Assembly (NCBI RefSeq): GCF_016863395.1
Contig: NZ_BOOU01000048.1
Coordinates: 1 to 64,000 of the forward strand
Direction: 5' to 3'
From: Sphaerisporangium rufum
Lineage (GTDB): Bacteria > Actinomycetota > Actinomycetes > Streptosporangiales > Streptosporangiaceae
Length of the DNA: 64,000 bases
Part shown: piece after piece, positions 8,242 through 16,712 of the stretch
Layout of the letters: every line of letters starts with the position of its first letter
How positions within the stretch are numbered: the stretch's first letter is position 1
Made by a program: the position numbers and the translations under genes
The notes under the pieces: generated by a model
Told to the model about the DNA's origin: nothing
The model's input: the letters and a program-made list of their open reading frames with translations, nothing else
Databases searched by the model: none

Positions 8242-9875
8242 CGGCGTCGGCGGGGGCGATGCGGGCGGCGCGCCGGGTGGCCGACGCGGTGCTCTACGAG
8301 GGCTACCTGCTGTACCCCTACCGCGCCTCGGCCGCCAAGAACCGGGTGCGCTGGCAGTTCGGCGTGCTGGTGCCGCCGGGTTACCGGCGGACGGCCGAGC
8401 CGCCGGCCGCGGTGACCGAATGCCTGCTCGAAGGGGCGGCCCACGCGCTGCTGCGGGTGCGGCCGCGCTTCCTGCACGTGCGCGAGCGCCGGGTGGAGCG
8501 GCACACGGCCGGCGGGTTCGTTCCGGTCCCGGAGCTGCGCGACGGCGACCGAGTGCACCTGGCCTTCGACGACGCCGTGCCGCGCGAGGCCGAGGTGGTG
8601 CTGCCGGTGCCGAACCTGCTGCGCGGCCCGCGCACCGTCCGGTTGCGGATCCCCGGCGGCCGCCGCGAGGAGTACCTGCGCGGGGGACGCATCGTCACCG
8701 GGCACCGTCCGCTGCGGGTGACGCTCCGGGTGGCCGCCGAACGGCCGGCCGGTCCCTACGGTGTGCTGAAGCTGCGGGTGCGGCTGGAGAACGCCACCGT
8801 CTTCGCGTCGCCGGACGCGCCGCGACCGGAGGCGCTGCGCCATTCGCTGGTGGCCGCGCACCTGCTCCTCGGGATCACCGCGGGGAACTTCCTGTCGCTG
8901 ACCGACCCGCCGGAGTGGGCGCGCCGCGAGGCGGCCGGCTGCCGCAACGAGCACACCTGGCCGGTGCTGGTCGGCGCGCCCGGGGCGCGCGCGGTGGTGC
9001 TGTCGTCCCCGATCATCCTGCCCGACCACCCCGCGGTCGCCCCGGAGAGCCCGGGCGACTTCTTCGACGCCACCGAGATCGACGAGCTGCTGCACCTGCG
9101 CACGCTCACCCTCACCGAGGCGGAGAAGCGCGAGGCCCGGGCCACCGACCCGCGGGCCGCCGAGATCGTCGACCGGGCCGAGGGCCTGCCGCCGGAGATG
9201 CTGGAGCGCCTGCACGGCGCGATCCGCCGGCTCGGCGCCGCCGCCACCGGGCCGGCGCCGGCACCTGGGACCGTGCCGGCACCTGGGACCGTGCCGGCAC
9301 CTGGGACCGTGCCGGCACCTGGGACCGTGCCGGCACCTGGGGCGGTGCCGGTGTCCGGGAGCGTGCCGGTGTCCGGGGCGGGGGCGGTGACCGGGGCGGT
9401 GTCCGGCAACCCGTCCGCGCCGGAGCGGGAGGCCGCGTCCGCGGCGGTGACGGTCGCCGGGGTGTCCATCGCCCAGGGCAGCCGGGTGCGGCTCGTCCCG
9501 AGCCGCCGCGCCGACGCCCATGACATGTTCCTGACCGGCCGCGCCGCCCGGGTCGAGGCGGTGCTGGCGGACGTGGACGGTGCCCGCCACCTCGCCGTCA
9601 CGCTGGAGGACGACCCGGGCGCGGACCTGCTCCGGGCCCAGGGCCGGTTCCTGTACTTCGCCCCCGACGAGGTGGAGCCGCTGTCCGGTCCGGGGCGCGT
9701 GCCGGGCGGCGACGCGGCGAACGGCCCGGGGAGCCGTCCGGGACACGGCCCGACGAACCACCCGGTAAATGATCCGGGGAGCCGGCCGGGAAGCGGCCCG
9801 ACGAACCGCCCGGGGAATGATCCGGGAAGCCGTCCGGGAAACGGCGTGGCCGGCGGCACCGGGGGGCCGGCATGA
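8238..9875 (+). CDS. Hydrogenase-operon protein with internal and C-terminal repeats
   Basis: A 545-residue protein starting at the ATG of an ATGA overlap. Residues 1-335 form a conserved region with no recognised catalytic motif; it begins with a YEGYLLYPYRASAAKN segment, contains an IILPDHPAVAPESPGDFFDATEIDELL segment in two pieces, and reads as a large soluble protein. It then has a Pro-Ala-Pro-Gly-Thr-Val repeat (residues about 340-382), a small C-terminal domain beginning VTVAGVSIAQGSRVRL near 398 that resembles a short beta-barrel, and a Gly/Asn/Pro/Arg repeat tail. Its stop overlaps the maturation protease gene. The large domain occurs in group 1h loci; its role is unknown. Confidence 0.65.
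   Translation: MTASAGAMRAARRVADAVLYEGYLLYPYRASAAKNRVRWQFGVLVPPGYRRTAEPPAAVTECLLEGAAHALLRVRPRFLHVRERRVERHTAGGFVPVPELRDGDRVHLAFDDAVPREAEVVLPVPNLLRGPRTVRLRIPGGRREEYLRGGRIVTGHRPLRVTLRVAAERPAGPYGVLKLRVRLENATVFASPDAPRPEALRHSLVAAHLLLGITAGNFLSLTDPPEWARREAAGCRNEHTWPVLVGAPGARAVVLSSPIILPDHPAVAPESPGDFFDATEIDELLHLRTLTLTEAEKREARATDPRAAEIVDRAEGLPPEMLERLHGAIRRLGAAATGPAPAPGTVPAPGTVPAPGTVPAPGTVPAPGAVPVSGSVPVSGAGAVTGAVSGNPSAPEREAASAAVTVAGVSIAQGSRVRLVPSRRADAHDMFLTGRAARVEAVLADVDGARHLAVTLEDDPGADLLRAQGRFLYFAPDEVEPLSGPGRVPGGDAANGPGSRPGHGPTNHPVNDPGSRPGSGPTNRPGNDPGSRPGNGVAGGTGGPA
9257..9382 (+). repeat. Coding 18-bp minisatellite (PAPGTV)
   Basis: Four perfect copies of GCCGGCACCTGGGACCGT run from 9257 to 9328, followed by one variant copy and two degenerate copies to 9382. 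Each unit encodes Pro-Ala-Pro-Gly-Thr-Val or a variant. The array is in frame and forms a linker between two domains of the host protein. Confidence 0.9.
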
Positions 9876-10429
9876 GGATCCTGGTCGCGGGAGTCGGGAA
9901 CGTCTTCCTCGGTGACGACGGGTTCGGCGTCGCGGTGGCCCGGCACCTGGCCGGCCGGCCGGCGCCGGACGGCGTGGTGGTCACCGACTTCGGCATCCGC
10001 GGGGTGCACCTGGCCTACGAGCTGACCGGCGGCCGCTACGACCACACCATCCTGGTGGACGCGGTGTCGCGCGACGGCCCGCCCGGCACGCTGTACGTGC
10101 TGCGACCGGCGGCCGGGGAGATCCCCGGGACGTTCGTGGACGCGCACGACATGACCCCGGACGCCGTGTTGGCGCTGGCCGGGACGCTGGACGGCGAGGT
10201 CGGGCCGGTGCTGCTGGTCGGCTGCGAGCCCGCCGACGTCTCGCCCGGCATGGAACTGAGCCCGCCGGTGGCGGCCGCGGTCGCGCCGGCCGCCGGCCTG
10301 GTGCTGGACCTCGTCGCCGAGCTGGCCACGGCCGGCGACGGCCCGGTGGCGGCCGCCGGCGGCGCGGCCCGCGACATATCCCGGCACAAGTCCCGGGGGA
10401 AGGAGGGACGGGCATGGTCAAACGCCTGA
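9872..10429 (+). CDS. Hydrogenase maturation protease
   Basis: A 185-residue endopeptidase of the HyaD/HybD/HycI family, which trims the C-terminal peptide of the large subunit after nickel insertion. The N-terminal GVGNVFLGDDGFG motif supplies one acidic nickel ligand (Asp here, Glu in E. coli HybD), VDAVS near residue 62 the second, and DAHDM near 92 the histidine. The last 25 residues are an Arg/Lys/Gly-rich tail that overlaps the next small gene. The ATGA overlap with the upstream gene and the location fit processing of HhyL. Confidence 0.9.
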   Translation: MRILVAGVGNVFLGDDGFGVAVARHLAGRPAPDGVVVTDFGIRGVHLAYELTGGRYDHTILVDAVSRDGPPGTLYVLRPAAGEIPGTFVDAHDMTPDAVLALAGTLDGEVGPVLLVGCEPADVSPGMELSPPVAAAVAPAAGLVLDLVAELATAGDGPVAAAGGAARDISRHKSRGKEGRAWSNA

Positions 10430-10518
10430 TCAAGATCGCCGCGCTGGTCGCGGTCGGGGTTGTCGTCTACCAGTCGATCCCCGACCTGAAGCGCTATCTG
10501 AAGATCCGCCGGATGTGA
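10414..10518 (+). CDS. 34-residue membrane miniprotein of the hydrogenase locus
   Basis: An ATG behind an AGGAGGG site opens a 34-codon gene overlapping the protease gene by 16 bp. The product has basic ends (MVKRLIK at the start, KIRRM at the end) and one short hydrophobic helix with Val/Ala/Ile. It is a candidate single-pass membrane or amphipathic peptide. Actinobacterial genomes carry a family of small proteins of this type (possibly the one called DUF6893), often near hydrogenase genes. It could anchor or regulate the complex; this is inference. Confidence 0.65.
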   Translation: MVKRLIKIAALVAVGVVVYQSIPDLKRYLKIRRM

Positions 10519-10635
10519 CCACCCGGTCCGGCGAGGTCACCGGCACGGGCGGCCGGCGGACGGCCGGAGCATGCAGGACAGACCACACAAGACAGACCAC
10601 AACACAGAGGACAGAGGACAGAAGGAGGTGCGGCC

Positions 10636-11028
10636 GTGCACGAGTTCGGGATCGCCGAGTCGATCCTCGCCGCGGTCGAGGGACGGGCGGACGGCCGGCG
10701 GATACGCCGGGCGCGCGTGCAGGTGGGCGCGCTGCTGCGCGCCGCCGAGCCCTCGATCAACGACGCGTTCGCCCTGGTCGCCGCGGGGACGGTGGCCGAG
10801 GGCGCGCGCCTTGACCTGGTGACGCTGCCCGCGCGGATCAGCTGCCGGGCCTGCGCGCACACGACCACCTCGGTCGATCCCTACGCCGTCTGCCCGGCGT
10901 GCGGTTCGGCCGACGTGGACAGCGAGGGCGGCGACGACCTCGTCCTGGAATCCATCCAACTGGCGGAGGCGAGCCATGTGCCTGGGGATTCCCGGGGAGA
11001 TCGTGGAAATCCTGGCCGACCGTCCTGA
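10636..11028 (+). CDS. hypA: Hydrogenase nickel-insertion protein HypA
   Basis: A 130-residue nickel chaperone. The N-terminal Met-His-Glu (here from a GTG start) gives the Ni-binding His; CRAC near residue 73 and CPAC about 19 residues later form the zinc site. It delivers Ni with HypB, although no hypB is in the window. The GTG follows GGAGG by a normal distance. The reading frame runs unusually far into the next gene, a 53 bp overlap, so the last 17 or so residues are dictated by hypC coding constraints. Confidence 0.92.
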   Translation: MHEFGIAESILAAVEGRADGRRIRRARVQVGALLRAAEPSINDAFALVAAGTVAEGARLDLVTLPARISCRACAHTTTSVDPYAVCPACGSADVDSEGGDDLVLESIQLAEASHVPGDSRGDRGNPGRPS

Positions 11029-11254
11029 CCTGGCGAAGGTCGACGTCGGCGGGGTGCGGCGCGCGGTCAACATCGGCCTGCTGGACGAAGGGGAGGCCGG
11101 TCCGGGTGACTGGGTGCTCATCCACGTGGGCTTCGCGCTGTCGAAGATCGACGAGGCGGAGGCCCGGGCGGCGCTCGACTTCCTGACCAGCATCGGCCAG
11201 GCGTACGACGACGAGATCGCGGCACTGCGCGACTCCATGATCGAGCAGGGGTGA
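10976..11254 (+). CDS. hypC: Hydrogenase assembly chaperone HypC
   Basis: A 92-residue canonical HypC: it starts Met-Cys-Leu-Gly-Ile-Pro-Gly, whose Cys2 carries the Fe(CN)2CO unit with HypD, and has the GDWVLIHVGFAL strand near residue 42. The C-terminal helix is acidic. It overlaps hypA and is 6 bp upstream of hypD. It differs clearly from the HypC-like protein at 2.1 kb, so the locus has one canonical and one divergent copy. Confidence 0.95.
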   Translation: MCLGIPGEIVEILADRPDLAKVDVGGVRRAVNIGLLDEGEAGPGDWVLIHVGFALSKIDEAEARAALDFLTSIGQAYDDEIAALRDSMIEQG

Positions 11255-11260
11255 GGTCCG

Positions 11261-12388
11261 GTGCGTTTCGTCGACGAATACCGTGACGCCGGCACGGCGC
11301 GGGCGCTCGGCGCCCGGATCGCCGCGCTGTGCGAGCCGGGCCGCACGTACAAGTTCATGGAGGTGTGCGGCGGCCACACCCATACGATCTACAAGCACGG
11401 GCTGGAGGACCACTTGCCGGCCGGCGTCGAGCTGGTGCACGGGCCCGGCTGCCCGGTGTGCGTCATCCCGATGGGCCGGATCGACGACGCGATCCACATC
11501 GCCGAGCGGCCGGACGTCATCATGACCTCGTTCGGCGACATGATGCGGGTGCCCGGCGGCCGCGGCTCGTTCCTCGACGCGATGGCCCGCGGCGCCGACA
11601 TCCGCATGGTCTACTCGCCGCTGGACGCCCTGAAGATCGCCCGGGAGAACCCGGACCGGCGGGTGGTCTTCATGGCCATCGGCTTCGAGACCACCGCGCC
11701 GTCCACCGCGATGACCCTGCTACGGGCCCGCGCCGAGGGCCTGGCGAACTTCTCGGTCTTCTGCAACCACGTGACGATCATCCCGGCGGTGAAGGCCATC
11801 CTCGACTCGCCGGACCTGCGGCTCTCCGGGTTCATCGGCCCCGGCCACGTCTCGGCGGTGATCGGCTGCCGCCCGTACGCCTTCATCGCCCGCGACTACG
11901 GCCGGCCGCTGGTGGTCGCCGGCTTCGAGCCGCTGGACGTGCTGCACGCCGTGCTGGCGAACCTGGAGCAGCTCGCCGCCGGCCGGGCCGAGGTGGAGAA
12001 CCGGTACGCCCGCGTGGTGCCGTGGGACGGCAACCCCCGGGCGCTGGCGGTCATCGACGAGGTGATGGAGCCGCGCGCGCACTTCGAGTGGCGCGGCCTC
12101 GGCTTCATCCCGTACTCGGCACTGCGGCTGCGGGACCGGTGGGCCGCCTACGACGCCGAGCAGATCTTCGGGGTGCCGGGGGTCCGGGTGGCCGACCCCA
12201 AGGCCTGCCAGTGCGGCGAGGTGCTCAAAGGCGTGCTCAAGCCGTGGGAGTGCAAGGTGTTCGGCACCGCGTGCACTCCGGAGACCCCGATCGGGACCTG
12301 CATGGTGTCCTCGGAGGGGGCCTGCGCGGCCTACTACAACTTCGGCCGGTTCTCCCGGGACCGGGTGCGGGAGGCGACGGCCCGATGA
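11261..12388 (+). CDS. hypD: Hydrogenase formation protein HypD
   Basis: A 375-residue iron-sulfur scaffold on which the Fe(CN)2CO moiety is assembled with HypC and HypE. Diagnostic segments: EVCGGHTH near residue 36, GPGCPVC near 63, TSFGDMMRVPG near 87, GFETTAPSTA near 144, and the C-terminal cysteine cluster (CQCGEVL, WECKVFG, CTPETPIGTCM). The length is normal for the family. The start is GTG (GTGCGTTTCGTC) behind GAGG. Its stop overlaps hypE in an ATGA. Confidence 0.95.
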   Translation: MRFVDEYRDAGTARALGARIAALCEPGRTYKFMEVCGGHTHTIYKHGLEDHLPAGVELVHGPGCPVCVIPMGRIDDAIHIAERPDVIMTSFGDMMRVPGGRGSFLDAMARGADIRMVYSPLDALKIARENPDRRVVFMAIGFETTAPSTAMTLLRARAEGLANFSVFCNHVTIIPAVKAILDSPDLRLSGFIGPGHVSAVIGCRPYAFIARDYGRPLVVAGFEPLDVLHAVLANLEQLAAGRAEVENRYARVVPWDGNPRALAVIDEVMEPRAHFEWRGLGFIPYSALRLRDRWAAYDAEQIFGVPGVRVADPKACQCGEVLKGVLKPWECKVFGTACTPETPIGTCMVSSEGACAAYYNFGRFSRDRVREATAR

Positions 12389-13485
12389 GCGCGGGGACGG
12401 GAGAGCGGGCGCCGGACCGGCCGCTGAGCCGGGAGGAGCAGGTGCTGGAGCGCGTCGAGCGGGCCCGGCGCCGGCGGGCCCGGGTCCGCGACGAGCTGGT
12501 CACCCTGGCACACGGCGCCGGCGGCCGGGCCACCAGGTCGCTGGTGGAGGCGGTGTTCCTGGAGGAGTTCCGCAACCCGCTGCTGGAGCCGCTGGCCGAC
12601 GGCGCGGTGGACGGCGACGGGCTGGCCTTCACCACCGACGCGTTCGTGGTGACGCCGCTGTTCTTCCCGGGCGGCGACATCGGGGACCTGGCGGTGAACG
12701 GCACCGTCAACGACCTGGCCATGTGCGGGGCGCGCCCGCTGCACCTGTCGGCCGCCTTCGTGCTGGAGGAGGGTTTCCCGGTCGCCGACCTGCGGCGGGT
12801 CGCCGCGTCGATGGCGCGGGCGGCGCGCGCGGCCGGCGTGGAGATCGTCACCGGGGACACCAAGGTGGTGCAGCGCGGCAAGGCCGACGGCTGCTACATC
12901 ACCACCGCCGGCGTGGGGCGGATCGACCGTCCCGGCCGGCTGAGCGCGGCCGCCGCCGAGCCTGGGGACGCGGTCATCGTGTCCGGGCCGATCGGCGAGC
13001 ACGGCGTCACCATCATGCTCGCCCGCGGCGGGCTGGACGTCGAGGCCGACCTGGTCTCCGACACCGCGCCGCTGACCGGTCCGGCCACCCGGCTGCTGGA
13101 CGCCTGCGACGGGGTGCGCTGCCTTCGCGACGCCACCCGGGGCGGGGTGGCCACCGTGCTGAACGAGATCGCCGAGTCGGCCGGGGTCGCGGTCGTGCTG
13201 GACGAGGAGGCCGTGCCGGTGCGCCCGGCGGTCCGCGGGGCGTGCGAGCTGCTCGGCATCGACCCGCTCTACGTCGCCTGCGAGGGACGCATGGTCGCCG
13301 TGGTGGCCGGGTGGCAGGCCGGCGCCGCGCTCGACGCGCTGCGCGCCGGTCCGCTGGGCGAGGACGCGGCCATCGTCGGCCGGATCGGCGCGGACCCGCC
13401 GGGGACCGTGCTGCTGCGGACCGCCTTCGGCGGCACCCGGATCGTCGACGTGCTGGTCGGCGACCCGCTGCCGCGTATCTGCTGA
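12385..13485 (+). CDS. hypE: Hydrogenase expression/formation protein HypE
   Basis: A 366-residue PurM-like ATPase that dehydrates a thiocarboxamide on its C-terminal Cys to give cyanide for the active site. The protein ends Pro-Arg-Ile-Cys, exactly as required. LAHGAGGRATRSLVE (near residue 42), the VNGTVNDLAMCGA segment and GDTKVV carry the nucleotide-binding core. About 35 extra Arg-rich residues precede the usual N-terminus. HypF, which carbamoylates the Cys, is not in the window and must be encoded elsewhere. Confidence 0.95.
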   Translation: MSAGTGERAPDRPLSREEQVLERVERARRRRARVRDELVTLAHGAGGRATRSLVEAVFLEEFRNPLLEPLADGAVDGDGLAFTTDAFVVTPLFFPGGDIGDLAVNGTVNDLAMCGARPLHLSAAFVLEEGFPVADLRRVAASMARAARAAGVEIVTGDTKVVQRGKADGCYITTAGVGRIDRPGRLSAAAAEPGDAVIVSGPIGEHGVTIMLARGGLDVEADLVSDTAPLTGPATRLLDACDGVRCLRDATRGGVATVLNEIAESAGVAVVLDEEAVPVRPAVRGACELLGIDPLYVACEGRMVAVVAGWQAGAALDALRAGPLGEDAAIVGRIGADPPGTVLLRTAFGGTRIVDVLVGDPLPRIC

Positions 13486-13553
13486 GTCTCTACAGAATCT
13501 CTACCGAGGATCGGGTTGCCGGGCCCATCGGGGCCCGGCGGGAAGGGGACGAC

Positions 13554-13940
13554 ATGTCGGAGCAGCCGTCCGGCGGCCGGCCGGACCTCGCCGGACTGCG
13601 CGCCCGGGTGCGGCGGCAGGTCATCATGGCCGGCGACCGTGCCTTCGAGAGCCCGCCGCGCGGGGGCGAGCGCCCGCCGCGGGTGGTCAGCGACGCCGAG
13701 CGTGAGGGCGTGCCGCCGACCGACACCGGGGCCCGGCCGCCGCTCGGCGTCGGCCCGAGCAGCAGCGCGCGCGCCGAGCGGACCGCCCGGCGCGGCGAGC
13801 CGGGGCGGCGCCGGCACGGGCGGCACGGTCCGGCCGGCCGGCCGCACGGCACCGCCGAGCCCGGCCACGGCACCGGGGTGGGCGGCGGGACGGTCCAAGG
13901 CGAGGGACCCTACCTGCCACCCGGCGACCAGGCGGGCTGA
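13554..13940 (+). CDS. Disordered hypothetical protein at the end of the hydrogenase locus
   Basis: A 128-residue protein with a clear start (GGAAGGGG before ATG). The N-terminus (SGGRPDLAGLRARVRRQVI) may form one helix; the rest is Arg/Gly/Pro-rich and likely disordered, with no recognised domain. It lies 68 bp after hypE on the same strand, and its last 31 bp overlap the convergent glycosyltransferase. It is probably real because of the start signal and the conserved-looking N-terminal helix, but high GC makes chance frames common. Confidence 0.5.
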   Translation: MSEQPSGGRPDLAGLRARVRRQVIMAGDRAFESPPRGGERPPRVVSDAEREGVPPTDTGARPPLGVGPSSSARAERTARRGEPGRRRHGRHGPAGRPHGTAEPGHGTGVGGGTVQGEGPYLPPGDQAG

Positions 13941-15219
13941 GCACGGTCGCCGGCCTCCCGGTAGACCGCCAGTGTCAGCGCGACGGTGCGGGCCCAGGTG
14001 TAGTTCTCGCGGACGGATTCCGCGGCCCGCCGGCCGCGTTCCTCGGCCGCCGCCCGGTCACCGAGGCACTCGTCGATCGCGGCGGCGAGGGTGGCCGGAT
14101 CGTCCCGGGCGCAGCGGACCGCACCGGTCGCGACCACTTCGGGGGAGTAGCCGGGCCCTACCACGACCGGCCGGCCGAGCGCCATCGCCTCGATCGCGAC
14201 CAGCCCGAACGGCTCGTAGGTCGAGGGGAAAACGCACACGTCGGCCGCCAGGAAGAGGCCGAACAACTCGTCCGGATCCAGGAAACGGTAATCGGCCCGC
14301 ACCTGATCTGCGACGCCGAGCCCGGCGATCAGTTCGGCGACGCGGGCGTTGTCGTCGGTGCGCGGCGCTCCGGTTCCGGCCAGCACCGCCACGACCGGGC
14401 CGGCCGTCCGCAACAACGGTACGGCGCGGACCAGCGTGTCCACGCCCTTGTGCGCCGACAGCCGGCCGGCGAAGACCACCAGCGCACCGGTGCCGCCGGG
14501 AAGGTGCCGGCTCCGCACGGCCGTCCGCATCTCGTGCCGCGCGGCCGGCGGCAGCTCGGCCAGCGCCGCCAGCTCGGCCACCTCGCAGCCGTGCGGGACG
14601 ACGTGGAGCCGCCCGGCCGGCCAGCCCCGGGCCACCAGCTGATCGCGCATGGTCACGCTGGGCGCCACGATCGCGGTCGCCCGCCGGGCCATGGCGTCCT
14701 CGACCGCGGCCAGCAGCCGGGACACCGCGCCGCGCGGCCGCCCGGGGACCGCGCTCATCTCGGTGCTGTGCACGTGGAACACCACCGGCCGCCGGCCGAG
14801 CAGCCGGCACAGCAGTCCGGCCGGGCAGGCCATCCAGTCGTGCACGGCGACCACGCCGCCGGCCGGTCCGCGGCCGGCGGCCAGATGCGCGCCGCGGCGA
14901 CCACGTTGAACGCCAGCAGGCCGGCCAGCCGGAGCAGCTGCCCGACCGGGCGCGGCACCCGGGCGGCCCGCACCCCCGGGGTGCGGATGCGGCGCACGGT
15001 CACGTCCCCGATCGTGTCGACCGACCCGCGCCGGCCGGTGGCGGCGAGCACCAGAACCGGCGTGCCGGCGGCGCGCATCGCCGCGATCATCCGTTCGGCG
15101 TAGCGGCCCAGACCGCCGACGACGTCGGGTGGAAGCTCGGTGCACACCATGAAGACCCGGCCGGGCCGGGCCGCCTGGTGCCGGGTGCCCGGGTCCGGAC
15201 CGGGCGATGGCCGGATCAT
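13910..15219 (-). pseudogene. GT4-family glycosyltransferase split by a frameshift
   Basis: Two minus-strand frames together make one GT4 (GT-B fold) protein of about 435 residues. The first frame gives the N-terminal acceptor half, with MVCTELPPDVVGGLGRYAE, up to a segment reading VVAAARIWPPAAD. The second frame continues with GGVVAVHDWMACPAGLL, HVHSTEM, FAGRLSAHKGVD and the donor-site STYEPFGLVAIEAMALG. The switch falls around 14860-14885 and equals loss of one base. The start is uncertain: an ATG at 15219, or an internal one at 15150. A sequencing error or a true inactivation cannot be told apart here. Confidence 0.8.
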
Positions 15220-15656
15220 TCCCTCGGCCCGTGCCGCCACGACGGCGGTGCGCGACGATGATCCGGCTCTGCCGGCCCGCGTGGTGGCCTGGGAAGGGGA
15301 CGGGGCCGTTCCCGAGGTGAGCCGGTCGGCGGCGGGCGGGCCGCCGCGCCCGGAGCCGCCGGCGGAGCGGCGTGCCGCTCGACCCGGCCATCGGACCTGT
15401 CTGGTCACGGTCGGTGGCCTCCTCGGCCGGTGGGCGGTCGCCGCCGGTTGCGCCGGCCCGCCCTTTCGGCGACGGTGCGGATGGTATCGGTGATCATGTC
15501 GACCGGCATCGAAGATGCGAATCTGTATTTTCCGCACGCGTGACCCGCGCCGGTGACCGGGCCCGGGCGGTCGGCCCCGGCCGGCGGCGAGATCGCCGCG
15601 CGGCCCGCCCGGCCCGGTGGCCGGACTCGGCGCGCGCGGGCTGGCAGAGTTGGCGC
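15220..15656. other. Divergent intergenic region, no gene seen
   Basis: Between the minus-strand glycosyltransferase and the plus-strand LLM oxidoreductase. Frames that cross it are Arg/Pro-rich and look like shadows. It must hold the promoters of both genes, but I could not place elements. A lower-GC patch (GGTATCGGTGATCATGTCGA at 15483-15502, then GAATCTGTATTTTCC near 15520-15534) is the likeliest regulatory part. Confidence 0.35.
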
Positions 15657-16712
15657 ATGGCGGACGAGGTGCGGATCGGGGTCTTCCTGCCGGTCGCCGG
15701 GTTCCCCGGCCACGGGCACGGCGAGCTGCTGCGGGCGGCGGCGGACACCGCGGTGGCCGCCGAGCGGGCCGGGTTCGACGACGTGTGGATCGCCGAGCAC
15801 CACTTCATGAGCTACGGCCTGTGCCCCTCGGCGGTGACCATGGCCGGGCACCTGCTGGGCCGCACCGAGCGGATCACGGTCGGCACCGCGGTGAGCGTGC
15901 TGTCCACCGCGCACCCGGTCGCGCTCGCCGAGCAGGCCGTGCTGCTGGACCACCTGTCCGGCGGGCGGTTCCGGCTCGGCGTCGGCCGGGGCGGGCCGTG
16001 GGTGGACCTGGAGGTCTTCGGCACCGGGCTGGACCGCTTCGAGAACGGCTTCGAGGATGGCCTGGACCTGCTGCTCGCCGCGCTGGGCGGGGGGCGGGTG
16101 GCCGCGCGCGGCGAGACGTTCCGCTTCCGGGAGGTGGAGATCGTGCCCCGGCCCGGCCGCGTGCCGCGCCCCGCGGTGGCGGCCACCTCGGCCGGCACCG
16201 TGCGGATCGCCGCGGCCCGCGGGCTGCCGCTGCTGCTCGGGATGCACATCGGCGACCGGGAGCGGGCCGCCATGCTGGACGACTACGCTGGCGCCGCCGC
16301 CGGGCACGGTCACGATCCGGCCGGCGTGCCGCACGTCGCGGCGGGGTTGGCCTACGTCGCGGACACCACCGGCGAGGCGGTCGCGGCCATGCGCGAGTCG
16401 CTGCCCCGGTGGCTGGCGCCGGGGCTGGCCGGGTACCGTCCGGTGGACGGTCGCCGGTACGTCCCCCGGGACGCCCGCGAGTACGCCGACCTGCTGTGCC
16501 GCCTGCATCCGGTCGGCTCGGCCGAGCACTGCGCCGACACCGTGGTCGCGACCGTCGAGCGCACCGGCCTGCGCCATTTCATCTTCCTGGTGGAGGGGGC
16601 CGGCGACCCCGGCCGCACGCTGCGAAATGTCGCCCGGCTCGGCGCCGAGGTGCTGCCCCGCGTCCGTGCGGCCTGCGGCGGCGCGGAGTCAGCCGGCCAG
16701 CCGGGCGCCTGA
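15657..16712 (+). CDS. LLM-class flavin-dependent oxidoreductase
   Basis: A 351-residue luciferase-like monooxygenase with a TIM barrel expected to use reduced FMN or F420. RIGVFLPVAGFPGHG at the start, the AERAGFDDVWIAEHHF strand-helix near residue 40, TVGTAVSVLSTAHPVALAEQ near 80 and SGGRFRLGVGRG near 105 are characteristic. The start is the ATG before MADEVRIG; upstream codons of the open frame look non-coding. Its 3' end overlaps the convergent XRE gene by 24 bp. The substrate is unknown. Confidence 0.85.
   Translation: MADEVRIGVFLPVAGFPGHGHGELLRAAADTAVAAERAGFDDVWIAEHHFMSYGLCPSAVTMAGHLLGRTERITVGTAVSVLSTAHPVALAEQAVLLDHLSGGRFRLGVGRGGPWVDLEVFGTGLDRFENGFEDGLDLLLAALGGGRVAARGETFRFREVEIVPRPGRVPRPAVAATSAGTVRIAAARGLPLLLGMHIGDRERAAMLDDYAGAAAGHGHDPAGVPHVAAGLAYVADTTGEAVAAMRESLPRWLAPGLAGYRPVDGRRYVPRDAREYADLLCRLHPVGSAEHCADTVVATVERTGLRHFIFLVEGAGDPGRTLRNVARLGAEVLPRVRAACGGAESAGQPGA

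Noticed and set aside
9257-9382. Possible CRISPR array in the 18-bp repeats
   Set aside because: Units are contiguous with no spacers, lie in frame inside a gene, and no cas gene is nearby.
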